A DNA stretch of 8,425 nucleotides from positions 1 to 8,425 of the forward strand of contig JAEZIH010000128.1 of the NCBI GenBank assembly GCA_023416055.1, read 5' to 3'. The translations under genes and the position numbers were made by a program. Origin of the DNA: Pseudomonadota bacterium. GTDB taxonomy: Bacteria > Pseudomonadota > Alphaproteobacteria > Caulobacterales > Caulobacteraceae. The notes below the pieces were generated by a model. That model did not search any database, was not told the DNA's origin, and worked only from the letters and a program-made list of their open reading frames with translations. Every line of letters begins with the position of its first letter. Position 1 is the first letter of the stretch. Of this stretch, positions 1 through 7,760 are shown one piece after another.

Positions 1-494
1 GCGACCCGACGGCGGCCGACGATCTGGCGCAGGACGCCATGATGAAGGCCTGGGACGCACGCGCCAGCTATCAGATGGGCACCAACATGAAGGCCTGGAC
101 CTTCATGATCCTGCGCAACCAGTTCTATTCGGAAAAGCGCCGCTCGTGGCGCCAGTCCCAGCTGGATCAGGAAGCGGCCGAACGCACCCTCGTCGCCGTC
201 GACGATCCGGAATCCCCGGTGGCGCTAGACGAACTGCGTCTGGCGCTGGCCACCCTGCCCGAGGAGCAGCGCGAGGCGCTGATCCTGGTCGGGGCCGGAG
301 GCTTCGCCTACGAGGAGGCCGCCGACATCTGCCAATGCGCCGTCGGCACTGTGAAAAGCCGGGTCTCCCGCGCCCGCAAGGCCTTGCTGGCGACGCTGGA
401 GCGTGGCGGCTACGCCCGCGACGGCCGGGCGGCGGGCGACGCCATGCGCTCCATTCTCGCCGATGCGGACCGCCTGAGCAGCGTCCGGGGCTGA
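1..494 (+). CDS. ecfG: EcfG-family general stress response sigma factor (5' end missing)
   Basis: This is the C-terminal 163 or so residues of an ECF sigma factor. The reading frame is open from base 3, so the true start lies upstream of the window and the first Met seen (39) is internal. The visible part starts in sigma region 2 ([12 protein letters not shown], then [21 protein letters not shown], the core-binding and -10 recognition helices). It continues through a linker to region 4 ([12 protein letters not shown], then [26 protein letters not shown]), the helix-turn-helix that reads the -35 element. The TNxxAWxFxILRNxFYS stretch is typical of EcfG (SigT in Caulobacter). This is the sigma factor held by the anti-sigma NepR and released when PhyR is phosphorylated; NepR and PhyR would be expected just upstream, outside the window. 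The stop is one base from the kinase gene start, so the two are probably co-transcribed. EcfG factors usually recognise GGAAC-N16/17-CGTT, and such a site occurs at 2242-2266. Confidence 0.93.
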   Translation, partial: DPTAADDLAQDAMMKAWDARASYQMGTNMKAWTFMILRNQFYSEKRRSWRQSQLDQEAAERTLVAVDDPESPVALDELRLALATLPEEQREALILVGAGGFAYEEAADICQCAVGTVKSRVSRARKALLATLERGGYARDGRAAGDAMRSILADADRLSSVRG

Positions 495-495
495 G

Positions 496-2271
496 GTGGT
501 CCGGCTGGGGCGATCGCTCGGTCGGGGGCTGGCGCCGCCGCCGTTCCACGGCATCCGATTCCGGCTCGGGGCTGCGCTCGCGCTCGCCCTGCTGCCGATC
601 CTCGCCCTCGGCGCCTTCCAGGCCGACGCCCAGTTCCGCGTCCAGGACCGGCAGCGCCGCGACGACCTCCAGCTGGCCGCCGAACGGACCGCGGCCAGCG
701 TCAAGGGCCGGCTGGACAGCACCACCGTGCTGCTGCAAGCCCTGCGCCCGGAGGCCCTGGAGCTCTACTGCGAGCCGCGGCTGAGCGCTCTCGTCCAGCG
801 CATCGAGGGGCTTGAGGGCCTGGCCCGATTGAGTCCCACCGGGGAAACGGGCTGCGCTTCCAGCTCGCTGGCCGAAGCCGCGCCGGCGTGGCTGACCGAG
901 GCGCGGCGTTCGCCATGGTTCCAGCGCCTGCGCAGCGGGGAGGACACCGTCCTCGCCCGCGCCCCGGTCCGCCCGGGCGAGGCCCCCGGCCTGATCGTGG
1001 CCATCCGGCTGGAGCGGCCGCTGGGCGCCTTCGACGGCGTCATGGTGGCGGTCATTCCCCTGTCCGCGCTGCAGCCCGACATCGCCGACCGGTCCCTGCC
1101 CGAGGGGTCCCAGGCCGCCATCACCGACGGCGCGGGCAATATCCTGACGGCCACCGACCCCGCCGCCTTCTCCCTCGCCAGGGGCCGCAGCGTGACGGGC
1201 TGGGTCGAGCGCGCGCGGCGCGACGCCTCGGCCATCTTCGAGGCCGACGACGCCGAGGGCCGCCACCGGGTCTACGCCGGCGCCGCGCTGGCCGGGCGCG
1301 ACGTCTACGCCCTGCTGTCCGCGCCGGCCCCCGGCCTGCTGTCGTGGGCGCGGCTGAATCCAGTCGGCTCCCTGCTGGTGCCGCTGCTGGCCTGGCTGAT
1401 CGCCTTCGTTTCGGTGATGTGGGTGTCCGAGCGCATCGTGGTGCGTTGGCTGATCTATCTGGAGCGGGTCGCCGCCATCTATGCGCGCGGCCGGTTCTCG
1501 GTGCGCCCGGTGCAGGCCATGAACGCCCCGGCCGAGATCCGCGTGCTGGCGCGGACGCTGGACGACCTCGCCGACACCATCACCACCCGCGACGCGGCGC
1601 TGAACGCCTCGCTGGAGGAGAAGGACGCGCTGATGCGCGAGATCCATCACCGGGTGAAGAACAACCTGCAGATCATCTCGTCGCTGCTGTCGATGCAGCA
1701 GCGGGCGCTGAGCGATCCGCAGGCCAAGGCCGCCGTGGGCGACACCCGCCAGCGCATCTCGGCCCTCGCCCTGATCTACCGCACCCTCTACCAGTCGGCG
1801 GACCTGCGCTACGCCGACGCCCGCATCTTCCTGACCGAGCTGGTCGGCCAGCTGGTCTCCAGCGAGGCGGGACGCGGACCGGTGGTGACCTCGTCGGTCG
1901 AGGCGGATTCGCTGGTGGTCGACCCCGACAAGCTGGCGCCGCTGGCCCTGTGGCTGGTCGAGGCGGTGACCAACGCCCAGAAGCACGCCTTCGCGGGCCG
2001 CGGCGGATCGCTGAAGGTGCGCTTCAAGGTCGAAGGCGAGACCAGCGTGCTTGAGGTCGAGGACGACGGCCCCGGCGTCACCGAGACCTTCCGGGCCGGT
2101 GTCGGCCGCACCCTGATGGGCGCCTTCGCCAAGCAGCTGCGCGGCGAGGTCGAACTGGTCCCCGCCCCCGGAGGCGGCACCATCGCGCGCATGACCTTCG
2201 CCACGCCCGAGGCGGTCACGCCGACCGACCCGTCCGACCTGGGAACCGGGCCCGCCTCACGACGTTCCTGA
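496..2271 (+). CDS. phyK: Membrane HisKA_2-type sensor histidine kinase, probable PhyK
   Basis: A 591-residue sensor kinase that probably phosphorylates PhyR and so switches on the adjacent sigma factor. The GTG start lies one base after the ecfG stop; no better start exists, and translation is probably coupled. Order of parts: a short cytoplasmic N-terminus; membrane segment about 24-41; a periplasmic sensor region of about 245 residues that looks like a double-PAS (dCache/CHASE) fold with cysteines at 92 and 120; a second membrane segment about 291-310; a HAMP-like linker about 311-366; the dimerisation and phosphoacceptor box [11 protein letters not shown] at 382-392 (by alignment H385 is the likely phosphorylated residue); then a HATPase_c domain with N-box E489/N493, G1 box DDGPG at 523-527 and a late glycine-rich lid. 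The HHRVKNNLQ box defines the HisKA_2 group, to which known general stress response kinases belong. In Caulobacter, as I recall, phyK also sits next to sigT. The kinase assignment is firm; the PhyK identity rests on context. An EcfG promoter overlaps the last codons. Confidence 0.85.
   Translation: MVRLGRSLGRGLAPPPFHGIRFRLGAALALALLPILALGAFQADAQFRVQDRQRRDDLQLAAERTAASVKGRLDSTTVLLQALRPEALELYCEPRLSALVQRIEGLEGLARLSPTGETGCASSSLAEAAPAWLTEARRSPWFQRLRSGEDTVLARAPVRPGEAPGLIVAIRLERPLGAFDGVMVAVIPLSALQPDIADRSLPEGSQAAITDGAGNILTATDPAAFSLARGRSVTGWVERARRDASAIFEADDAEGRHRVYAGAALAGRDVYALLSAPAPGLLSWARLNPVGSLLVPLLAWLIAFVSVMWVSERIVVRWLIYLERVAAIYARGRFSVRPVQAMNAPAEIRVLARTLDDLADTITTRDAALNASLEEKDALMREIHHRVKNNLQIISSLLSMQQRALSDPQAKAAVGDTRQRISALALIYRTLYQSADLRYADARIFLTELVGQLVSSEAGRGPVVTSSVEADSLVVDPDKLAPLALWLVEAVTNAQKHAFAGRGGSLKVRFKVEGETSVLEVEDDGPGVTETFRAGVGRTLMGAFAKQLRGEVELVPAPGGGTIARMTFATPEAVTPTDPSDLGTGPASRRS
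2242..2266 (+). promoter_or_regulatory. EcfG-dependent promoter (GGAAC-N16-CGTT) for the entericidin-like gene
   Basis: GGAAC at 2242-2246 and CGTT at 2263-2266 are separated by 16 bases, an exact match to the published alphaproteobacterial EcfG consensus (GGAAC, 16-17 bases, CGTT). The -10 element lies 40 bases before the start codon of the small lipoprotein gene, leaving a 5' leader of roughly 30-35 bases. The whole promoter lies within the last codons of phyK, so a stress-induced transcript for the downstream gene would start at about the phyK stop codon. The neighbouring ecfG gene encodes the sigma factor expected to read it. The match is seen in the sequence; its activity is inferred. 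Confidence 0.8.
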
Positions 2272-2306
2272 AGCGACCGCCGCTCCCCCCGGCGCCCAGG
2301 AGATAG

Positions 2307-2447
2307 ATGATGCGGAAGATGTTCGTTCTGTTCGCGGCCGCGGCCGCCCTGACCACCGCCGCCTGCAACACCATTTCGGGCGTCGGCCGCGACGCCTCGG
2401 CCGCCGGCAACGCCGTCACCGACGCCGCCGAAGACGCCAAGAACTGA
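2307..2447 (+). CDS. Entericidin EcnA/B-like small lipoprotein
   Basis: A 46-residue protein with a positively charged start (MMRK), a hydrophobic Ala-rich signal segment (5-18) and a lipobox-like TTAAC ending at Cys20. A short mature part follows: CNTISGVGRDASAAG, then NAVTDAAEDAKN. The C-N-T-x-x-G-x-G-x-D pattern and the length match the entericidin A/B family of small lipoproteins, known in enterobacteria as an antidote/toxin pair. In alphaproteobacteria such genes are usually single and often linked to stress regulation. The lipobox is weak, with Thr at -3 instead of Leu. The ribosome binding site AGGAG is at 2298-2302; the second ATG (2310) is better spaced than the first (2307), so the product may be 45 residues. 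It follows phyK, has its own EcfG-type promoter and ends before a strong terminator. The family call is good; the cellular role here is unknown, and cell-envelope stress adaptation is an inference. Confidence 0.85.
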   Translation: MMRKMFVLFAAAAALTTAACNTISGVGRDASAAGNAVTDAAEDAKN

Positions 2448-2496
2448 TTTCAGGTTCCCGGCCGCGGCTCTCCCCCGACACGCGGTCCGGATGAAG

Positions 2497-2530
2497 AAGG
2501 CCCGCCGGATTCCCCCCCCGGCGGGCCTTT
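2497..2530 (+). terminator. Intrinsic terminator after the stress locus
   Basis: A perfect 12-base-pair inverted repeat: AAGGCCCGCCGG at 2497-2508 pairs with CCGGCGGGCCTT at 2518-2529. The 9-base loop is mostly C, and the T run is short (2528-2530). The GC-rich stem makes it a strong hairpin despite few Ts, as is common in high-GC genomes. It should end transcripts from the entericidin-like gene and read-through from ecfG-phyK, separating them from the dehydrogenase gene downstream. Confidence 0.85.
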
Positions 2531-2540
2531 GCATGTCCGC

Positions 2541-2570
2541 TGCACGACGGCGGGCCGGCTGTGCTAGTCA
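2541..2570 (+). promoter_or_regulatory. Possible housekeeping promoter for gabD
   Basis: Downstream of the terminator, GCTA at 2563-2566 resembles the start of the Caulobacter housekeeping -10 consensus (GCTANAWC). A weak partial match to the TTGACGS -35 element lies at 2541-2547, with about 15 bases between them. The position, about 35-40 bases before the gabD start, is right. Both elements are degenerate, so this is only a candidate. No EcfG-type element is seen here. Confidence 0.25.
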
Positions 2571-2603
2571 GGCGGCGAACCCCCTGTCGCACCGGATGAC
2601 GCC

Positions 2604-4058
2604 ATGACCGACGCCAAGGGCCGCGAGGCCGGCCGCTCCCTCCTGCGTGAACACGCCCTGATCGCCGGCGCGCCGGTGACTTCGGACGCCCGCATCCCTG
2701 TCGACGATCCGGCGACCGGCGAGATCATCGGTCACGTGCCGGACCTCGGCGCGGCCGAGACCGAACGCGCCATCCAGGCCGCGCACGACGCCTTCCCGGC
2801 GTGGTCGCGGACCAGCCCGCACGGGCGGGCGGCGATCCTGCGCGAATGGGCCCGGCTGATCGACGACAAGGCGGAGGGGCTGGCCGCCCTGATGGCGCTG
2901 GAGAACGGCAAGCCGTTCGAGGAGGCCAAGGGCGAGGTCGCCTACGCCAACAGCTTCATCAAATGGTTCGCGGGCGAGGCCGAGCGCCTGCTGGGCGAGA
3001 CCCAGGACACGCCGATGGGCCACCTGATCCTGACCTTCCGCGAGGCGGTCGGGCCATGCGCCTTCATCACCCCGTGGAACTTCCCGGCCGCCATGCTGAC
3101 CCGCAAGCTGGGCCCGGCCTTCGCCGCCGGCTGCACCGCCGTGGTCAAGCCGGCCAGCCAGACGCCGTTCACGGCCATCGCCCTGGCCGAGCTGGCCTAT
3201 GAGGCGGGCGTGCCGAAGGGGGCGCTGAGCGTCGTTACCGGCGACGCCGCGACCGTCGGCGGGGCCCTGACCGCCTCGCCGCTGATCCGCAAGCTCAGCT
3301 TCACCGGCTCCACCCCTGTCGGCCGGTTGCTGGCGGAGCAGTGCGCCCCGACCCTGAAGCGGGTGTCGATGGAGCTGGGGGGCGCGGCGCCGCTGATCGT
3401 CTTCGCCGACGCCGACCTCGAGCACGCCGTGGCCGAGACCATCAAGGGCAAGTTCCGCAACTCGGGCCAGACCTGCGTCTGCCCCAACCGGGTCTATGTC
3501 GAGGCGTCCGTGGCCGGGGCCTATGCCGAAAAGCTGGCCGAGGCTGTCGCGGCCCTGCCGGTCGGAAGCGCCTTCGAGACCGGCGTGAAGGTCGGGCCGC
3601 TGATCGAGGACAAGGCGATCGCCAAGGTCGAGGATCATCTGGAGAGGACCCGCGCCGCCGGCGGCCGCGTGCTGACCGGCGGGGCGCGGCACGAGCGCGG
3701 CGGGCGCTTCTTCCAGCCGACGGTGACGCTGGGCGGCGACGACGCCCTGTTCCGCGAGGAGGAGACCTTCGGCCCGCTGGTTCCGGTCTTCGCCTTCGAC
3801 AGCGAGGACGAGGTGGTGGAGAAGGCCAACGCCTCGTCGTTCGGCCTCGCCTCCTACCTGTTCACCCGCGACCTCGACAGGGCGATGCGCATCGGCCGCC
3901 GCATCGAGGCCGGTATGTGCGGCGTCAACACCGGGCTCATCTCCACCGCCGTCGCCCCCTTCGGCGGCGTCAAGCAGTCCGGCTACGGCCGCGAGGGCTC
4001 GGTCCACGGCATCGACGAATACGTGGACGTCAAGGCGGTGACCCTGGCGTTGAGGTAG
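2604..4058 (+). CDS. gabD: NAD(P)-dependent succinate-semialdehyde dehydrogenase
   Basis: A 484-residue aldehyde dehydrogenase, the usual length for GabD. It oxidises succinate semialdehyde to succinate with NAD(P)+, the last step of the 4-aminobutyrate shunt, in the cytoplasm. Visible ALDH motifs: TPWNFP with the oxyanion Asn159; VVKPASQTP with cofactor-binding Lys182; the Rossmann turn FTGSTPVG; the general base Glu257 in MELGG; the catalytic Cys291 in GQTCVCPNR; and EEETFGPLVPVF near the C-terminus. The second cysteine (293) and the GQTCVCxNR context are characteristic of succinate-semialdehyde dehydrogenases, where the pair can act as a redox switch. The C-terminal PFGGVKQSGYGREG is also typical. 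The ribosome binding site is weak (GGA about 8 bases before ATG). No aminotransferase gene (gabT) is nearby and the gene appears to be transcribed alone. Glutarate-semialdehyde or a related semialdehyde remains possible as substrate. Confidence 0.92.
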   Translation: MTDAKGREAGRSLLREHALIAGAPVTSDARIPVDDPATGEIIGHVPDLGAAETERAIQAAHDAFPAWSRTSPHGRAAILREWARLIDDKAEGLAALMALENGKPFEEAKGEVAYANSFIKWFAGEAERLLGETQDTPMGHLILTFREAVGPCAFITPWNFPAAMLTRKLGPAFAAGCTAVVKPASQTPFTAIALAELAYEAGVPKGALSVVTGDAATVGGALTASPLIRKLSFTGSTPVGRLLAEQCAPTLKRVSMELGGAAPLIVFADADLEHAVAETIKGKFRNSGQTCVCPNRVYVEASVAGAYAEKLAEAVAALPVGSAFETGVKVGPLIEDKAIAKVEDHLERTRAAGGRVLTGGARHERGGRFFQPTVTLGGDDALFREEETFGPLVPVFAFDSEDEVVEKANASSFGLASYLFTRDLDRAMRIGRRIEAGMCGVNTGLISTAVAPFGGVKQSGYGREGSVHGIDEYVDVKAVTLALR

Positions 4059-4061
4059 CGG

Positions 4062-4469
4062 TCAGACCTTCTTGAGAGCGGCGATGAAGGCATTGACGTC
4101 CGGCGCCGTCCAGTCGGCGCCGTCCCACCAGAAGGCGGTTAGCGCTTCATGATTCAGCGCCACCCAGGCCATGACCTTCTCAGCCATTCGGCGCATGTCG
4201 CGCTCGTCCAGGCTGTTGGCGACAATCCGCGGCGCGGCCCCGATCGTGACGGAGAAGCTGGGCTGATGCCGGCCAGCCTTGAGCAGGTATTTGACACGCG
4301 GCCCGTGCTTTCCCATGACCGTCGTGATGGTGACGATCCCGGGGATGCCGGTCTGCGCCTCCACCAGATTGGCCATGTCGAAAATGTCCTCGTCGTCGAG
4401 CGCGCCTATCTCCTCGTCGAGGGTCGGCTCACGGTCGGTCCAGACGGCGATGTTCTCGTGCACACTCAC
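4062..4469 (-). CDS. Conserved-looking hypothetical protein, 135 residues
   Basis: I do not recognise this protein with confidence. It is soluble, with no signal peptide or membrane segment. The acidic N-terminal third (DREPTLDEEIGALDDEDIF) is followed by a beta-rich middle (GIVTITTVMGKHGPRVKYLL, then SFSVTIG). A helical end follows, with WVALNHEALTAFWWDGADW and a lysine-rich tail. The W-x-x-x-N/H-x-E-A-L-x-x-F-W pattern faintly recalls the C-terminal part of DUF4160-like proteins, which are often near toxin-antitoxin loci, but that is weak. Codon use fits the rest of the window, and the minus frame is well preserved, supporting a real gene. The start is GTG; another GTG lies two codons in. 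It ends three bases from the convergent gabD and lies 78 bases downstream of the Lrp gene on the same strand, so read-through from that gene is possible. Confidence 0.75.
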   Translation of the reverse strand: MSVHENIAVWTDREPTLDEEIGALDDEDIFDMANLVEAQTGIPGIVTITTVMGKHGPRVKYLLKAGRHQPSFSVTIGAAPRIVANSLDERDMRRMAEKVMAWVALNHEALTAFWWDGADWTAPDVNAFIAALKKV

Positions 4470-4471
4470 GG

Positions 4472-4489
4472 GGAGGATTGAGCGCCTCC
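4472..4489 (-). promoter_or_regulatory. Hairpin containing the only Shine-Dalgarno-like sequence before the 135-residue gene
   Basis: Read on the minus strand, GGAGG (4489-4485) is followed by eight bases and then CCTCC (4476-4472), two bases before the GTG start. GGAGG is the only good ribosome binding site here, but it is 15 bases from GTG, too far in the open form, and it can pair with CCTCC. Either the hairpin controls access or translation begins without a Shine-Dalgarno sequence. The inverted repeat is seen; the function is inferred. Confidence 0.35.
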
Positions 4490-4547
4490 GGCGGGGCTGG
4501 TGTCAAACGGCTACAACCAGAGCATAGCGACGGCTTCAGCTTACCCG

Positions 4548-5024
4548 CTACACCGGCAGCGCCCCCCGCTTGACCACCGTGCGCATGGCCACGCTGGAGG
4601 AGATGCGGCTCACCCCGGGGATGCGGGTGAGTTCACGCGAGTGGACCCGCTCGAGGTCGTCGACGTCGCGCACCACCAGCCGCAGCAGGTAATCCGAGCC
4701 GCCGGTCATCAGATAGCATTCGACCACTTCCGGCACCGCCGCGATGGCGGTTTCGAAGGCGGTCAGGGCGGTCTCGGCCTGCGAGGCCAGGGTGACGGTG
4801 ACGAAGACGCTGATCGGCAGGCCGACGGCGCGTTCGTTGATGATGGCGGTGTAGCGGCTGATCACCTCGGCGGCCTCGAGCGCGCGGAGGCGGCGGAGGC
4901 AGGCGCTTTCGGACAGGTTCACCGCCTTGGCCAGGTCGGCGTTGGTCATCCGCCCGTCGGCCTGCAGGGCGCGGATCATCCTGCGGTCGGTGTCGTCCAG
5001 GGTGACGGCGGAAATGGTCTTCAT
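4548..5024 (-). CDS. Lrp/AsnC-family transcriptional regulator, probable regulator of ald
   Basis: A 158-residue protein, the standard length for Lrp/AsnC regulators. The N-terminal winged helix-turn-helix (about 9-60) starts with LDDTDRRMIRALQADGRMTNADLA and includes the recognition part VNLSESACLRRLRALEAAEVI. The C-terminal RAM effector domain (about 73-150) includes VVECYLMTGGSDYLLRLVV, where the G-x-S-D-Y loop contributes to amino-acid binding in the family. The ATG at 5024 gives the family length; the open frame extends further upstream, but that part overlaps ald and is not protein-like. The gene is divergent from ald, an arrangement known for Lrp-type activators of alanine dehydrogenase such as AldR in mycobacteria, so the likely effector is alanine or another amino acid. 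Two palindromes in the shared upstream region are candidate operators. No strong ribosome binding site is visible. Confidence 0.92.
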   Translation of the reverse strand: MKTISAVTLDDTDRRMIRALQADGRMTNADLAKAVNLSESACLRRLRALEAAEVISRYTAIINERAVGLPISVFVTVTLASQAETALTAFETAIAAVPEVVECYLMTGGSDYLLRLVVRDVDDLERVHSRELTRIPGVSRISSSVAMRTVVKRGALPV

Positions 5025-5036
5025 ATGGCTTCGGCT

Positions 5037-5051
5037 TCGCAGATTCTGCGA
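5037..5051. promoter_or_regulatory. Probable Lrp-family operator 1 (15-base palindrome)
   Basis: A perfect 7-1-7 inverted repeat, TCGCAGA-T-TCTGCGA, centred at 5044. The length of 15 bases and the A/T-containing centre (AGATTCT) fit the general form of Lrp-family sites. It begins 13 bases upstream of the Lrp-like gene start. It lies directly downstream of a weak -10-like TACAGT on the minus strand (5056-5051), where a bound protein would hinder that promoter, as expected for autoregulation. The palindrome is seen; the binding is inferred. Confidence 0.6.
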
Positions 5052-5079
5052 CTGTACGGCGATCACGCGCGGAAAAGAA

Positions 5080-5091
5080 GCAGGAACCTGC
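5080..5091. promoter_or_regulatory. Possible Lrp-family operator 2 (12-base palindrome)
   Basis: GCAGG-AA-CCTGC is a perfect 5-2-5 inverted repeat centred at 5085.5. Its half-site (GCAG) is shared with operator 1. The distance between centres is about 41.5 bases, close to four helical turns, so both would face the same side of the DNA, as multimeric Lrp proteins prefer. It overlaps the place where the ald -35 element would lie. Confidence 0.45.
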
Positions 5092-5111
5092 GGCCCGACC
5101 GGGACTAGATT
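5088..5111 (+). promoter_or_regulatory. Possible ald promoter
   Basis: ACTAGATT at 5104-5111 matches six of eight positions of the Caulobacter-type -10 consensus GCTANAWC. A weak -35-like CTGCGGC lies at 5088-5094 with a 9-base spacer. Transcription would start near 5117, leaving a leader of about 50 bases. The weak -35 next to operator 2 fits a promoter that needs an activator, but this is a motif-level guess. Confidence 0.35.
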
Positions 5112-5169
5112 GCCGCCGAAGCGAGCCGGCCGGAGAGCCGTCCGCGCCCCACCAGACGAGGAAACACCC

Positions 5170-6288
<1,119 letters not shown>

Positions 6289-6293
6289 AGGTC

Positions 6294-6380
6294 AGGCAGT
6301 AGGCAGTAGGGCTTAGGCAGTAGGTGGGCTGGCGCAACCCCGGGCCGTCTCCGTCCTCTACTGCCTACTGCCTACTGCCT
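6294..6380. repeat. Heptamer repeat array with inverted copies, able to form a long bulged hairpin
   Basis: The left arm consists of heptamers in phase: AGGCAGT (6294-6300), AGGCAGT (6301-6307), a degenerate AGGGCTT (6308-6314), AGGCAGT (6315-6321) and a decayed AGGTGGG (6322-6328). The right arm has three exact copies of the complement, ACTGCCT, at 6360-6380. The arms can pair as 14 base pairs (6294-6307 with 6367-6380), a 7-base bulge made of the degenerate unit, then 9 base pairs (6315-6323 with 6358-6366), around a 34-base loop. An alternative register gives 16 uninterrupted pairs (6294-6309 with 6365-6380). The array fills most of the 140-base ald-obgE gap and its composition differs from the neighbours. 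No T run follows, so it is not a standard terminator, though it may block read-through from ald. It recalls the short tandem heptanucleotide repeats known from cyanobacteria. Confidence 0.85.
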
Positions 6381-6398
6381 TCCCTCCTCCGCCTGTAA

Positions 6399-7487
<1,089 letters not shown>

Positions 7488-7513
7488 GGAACCGACCCGG
7501 CTGCGGCAGGCTT
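7488..7513 (+). promoter_or_regulatory. Weak candidate EcfG promoter before the 61-residue gene
   Basis: GGAAC at 7488-7492 overlaps the obgE stop region and sits 44 bases before the ATG of the small gene. Seventeen bases later is GCTT (7510-7513), which matches CGTT at only two of four positions. The -35 is exact and the spacing acceptable, but the -10 is poor. It is listed because the position is right and GGAAC is rare between genes here. Confidence 0.3.
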
Positions 7514-7535
7514 CCTTTCCGAAAGGAGACCCGCC

Positions 7536-7721
7536 ATGACCAACAAGCCAATCCAGACCGAAGGCCGCGACGACAACGGGGCCATTCCGCTCGGGCGTCC
7601 CGACGCCTCGACTTCGGACAAGGCCGTGAAGCGCAATGCGGAGCGCGAGCAGCAGAGCGCCGGTCCGGACGGGCCCGACGCGAGGGAGGTCGGCGACACC
7701 TTCAAGCGCCAGCCCGGCTGA
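7536..7721 (+). CDS. Small hydrophilic protein of unknown function, 61 residues
   Basis: I do not recognise a family. The protein is highly charged and polar (many D, E, K, R, Q and G), has no long hydrophobic stretch, no cysteine and no aromatic residue apart from one Phe. It is probably intrinsically disordered and cytoplasmic. Short elements such as AIPLGRPDAST and AVKRNAEREQQSAGPD look like low-complexity spacer with one short helix. A strong ribosome binding site, AAAGGAG at 7522-7528, lies seven bases before the ATG, which is good evidence of translation. An inverted repeat (CCTTTC-C-GAAAGG, 7514-7526) overlaps this site and might partly hide it. The gene lies 48 bases after obgE and shares its strand and frame with nadD downstream, separated by a TGA. 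A possible EcfG -35 element upstream suggests, without proving, stress-linked expression. Confidence 0.7.
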   Translation: MTNKPIQTEGRDDNGAIPLGRPDASTSDKAVKRNAEREQQSAGPDGPDAREVGDTFKRQPG

Positions 7722-7760
7722 TCTGCCGCGACAGAGGCCGCCGGGCGTGTTAGGGCGCGC

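Noticed and set aside
103..1986. A 627-codon open frame on the minus strand opposite ecfG and phyK
   Set aside because: Its translation is low-complexity and rich in Arg, Gly and Gln, with no recognisable domain. Long antisense frames without stops are expected opposite genes with high GC at third codon positions, and the plus-strand proteins are unmistakable.
2244..2268. A reverse EcfG promoter on the minus strand (GGAAC at 2268-2264)
   Set aside because: The -10 would read GGTT instead of CGTT, and no minus-strand gene lies downstream. It probably reflects partial symmetry of the forward promoter.
2568..4007. A 479-codon open frame on the minus strand opposite gabD
   Set aside because: The same artefact; the plus strand carries every aldehyde dehydrogenase motif in order.
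4500..4547. Possible small RNA or tRNA between the two minus-strand genes
   Set aside because: No cloverleaf arms, T-loop sequence or strong hairpin could be found; the stretch is short and looks like a plain spacer.
5083..5107. GGAAC at 5083-5087 as another EcfG promoter
   Set aside because: No CGTT-like sequence follows at 16-18 bases; position 5104 onward reads ACTA. The GGAAC is explained by the palindrome at 5080-5091.
4927..5169. Upstream extension of ald from an ATG at 4927
   Set aside because: The extra 81 codons overlap the Lrp-type gene and its operators. Starting at 5170 puts all four known catalytic residues at their standard numbers.
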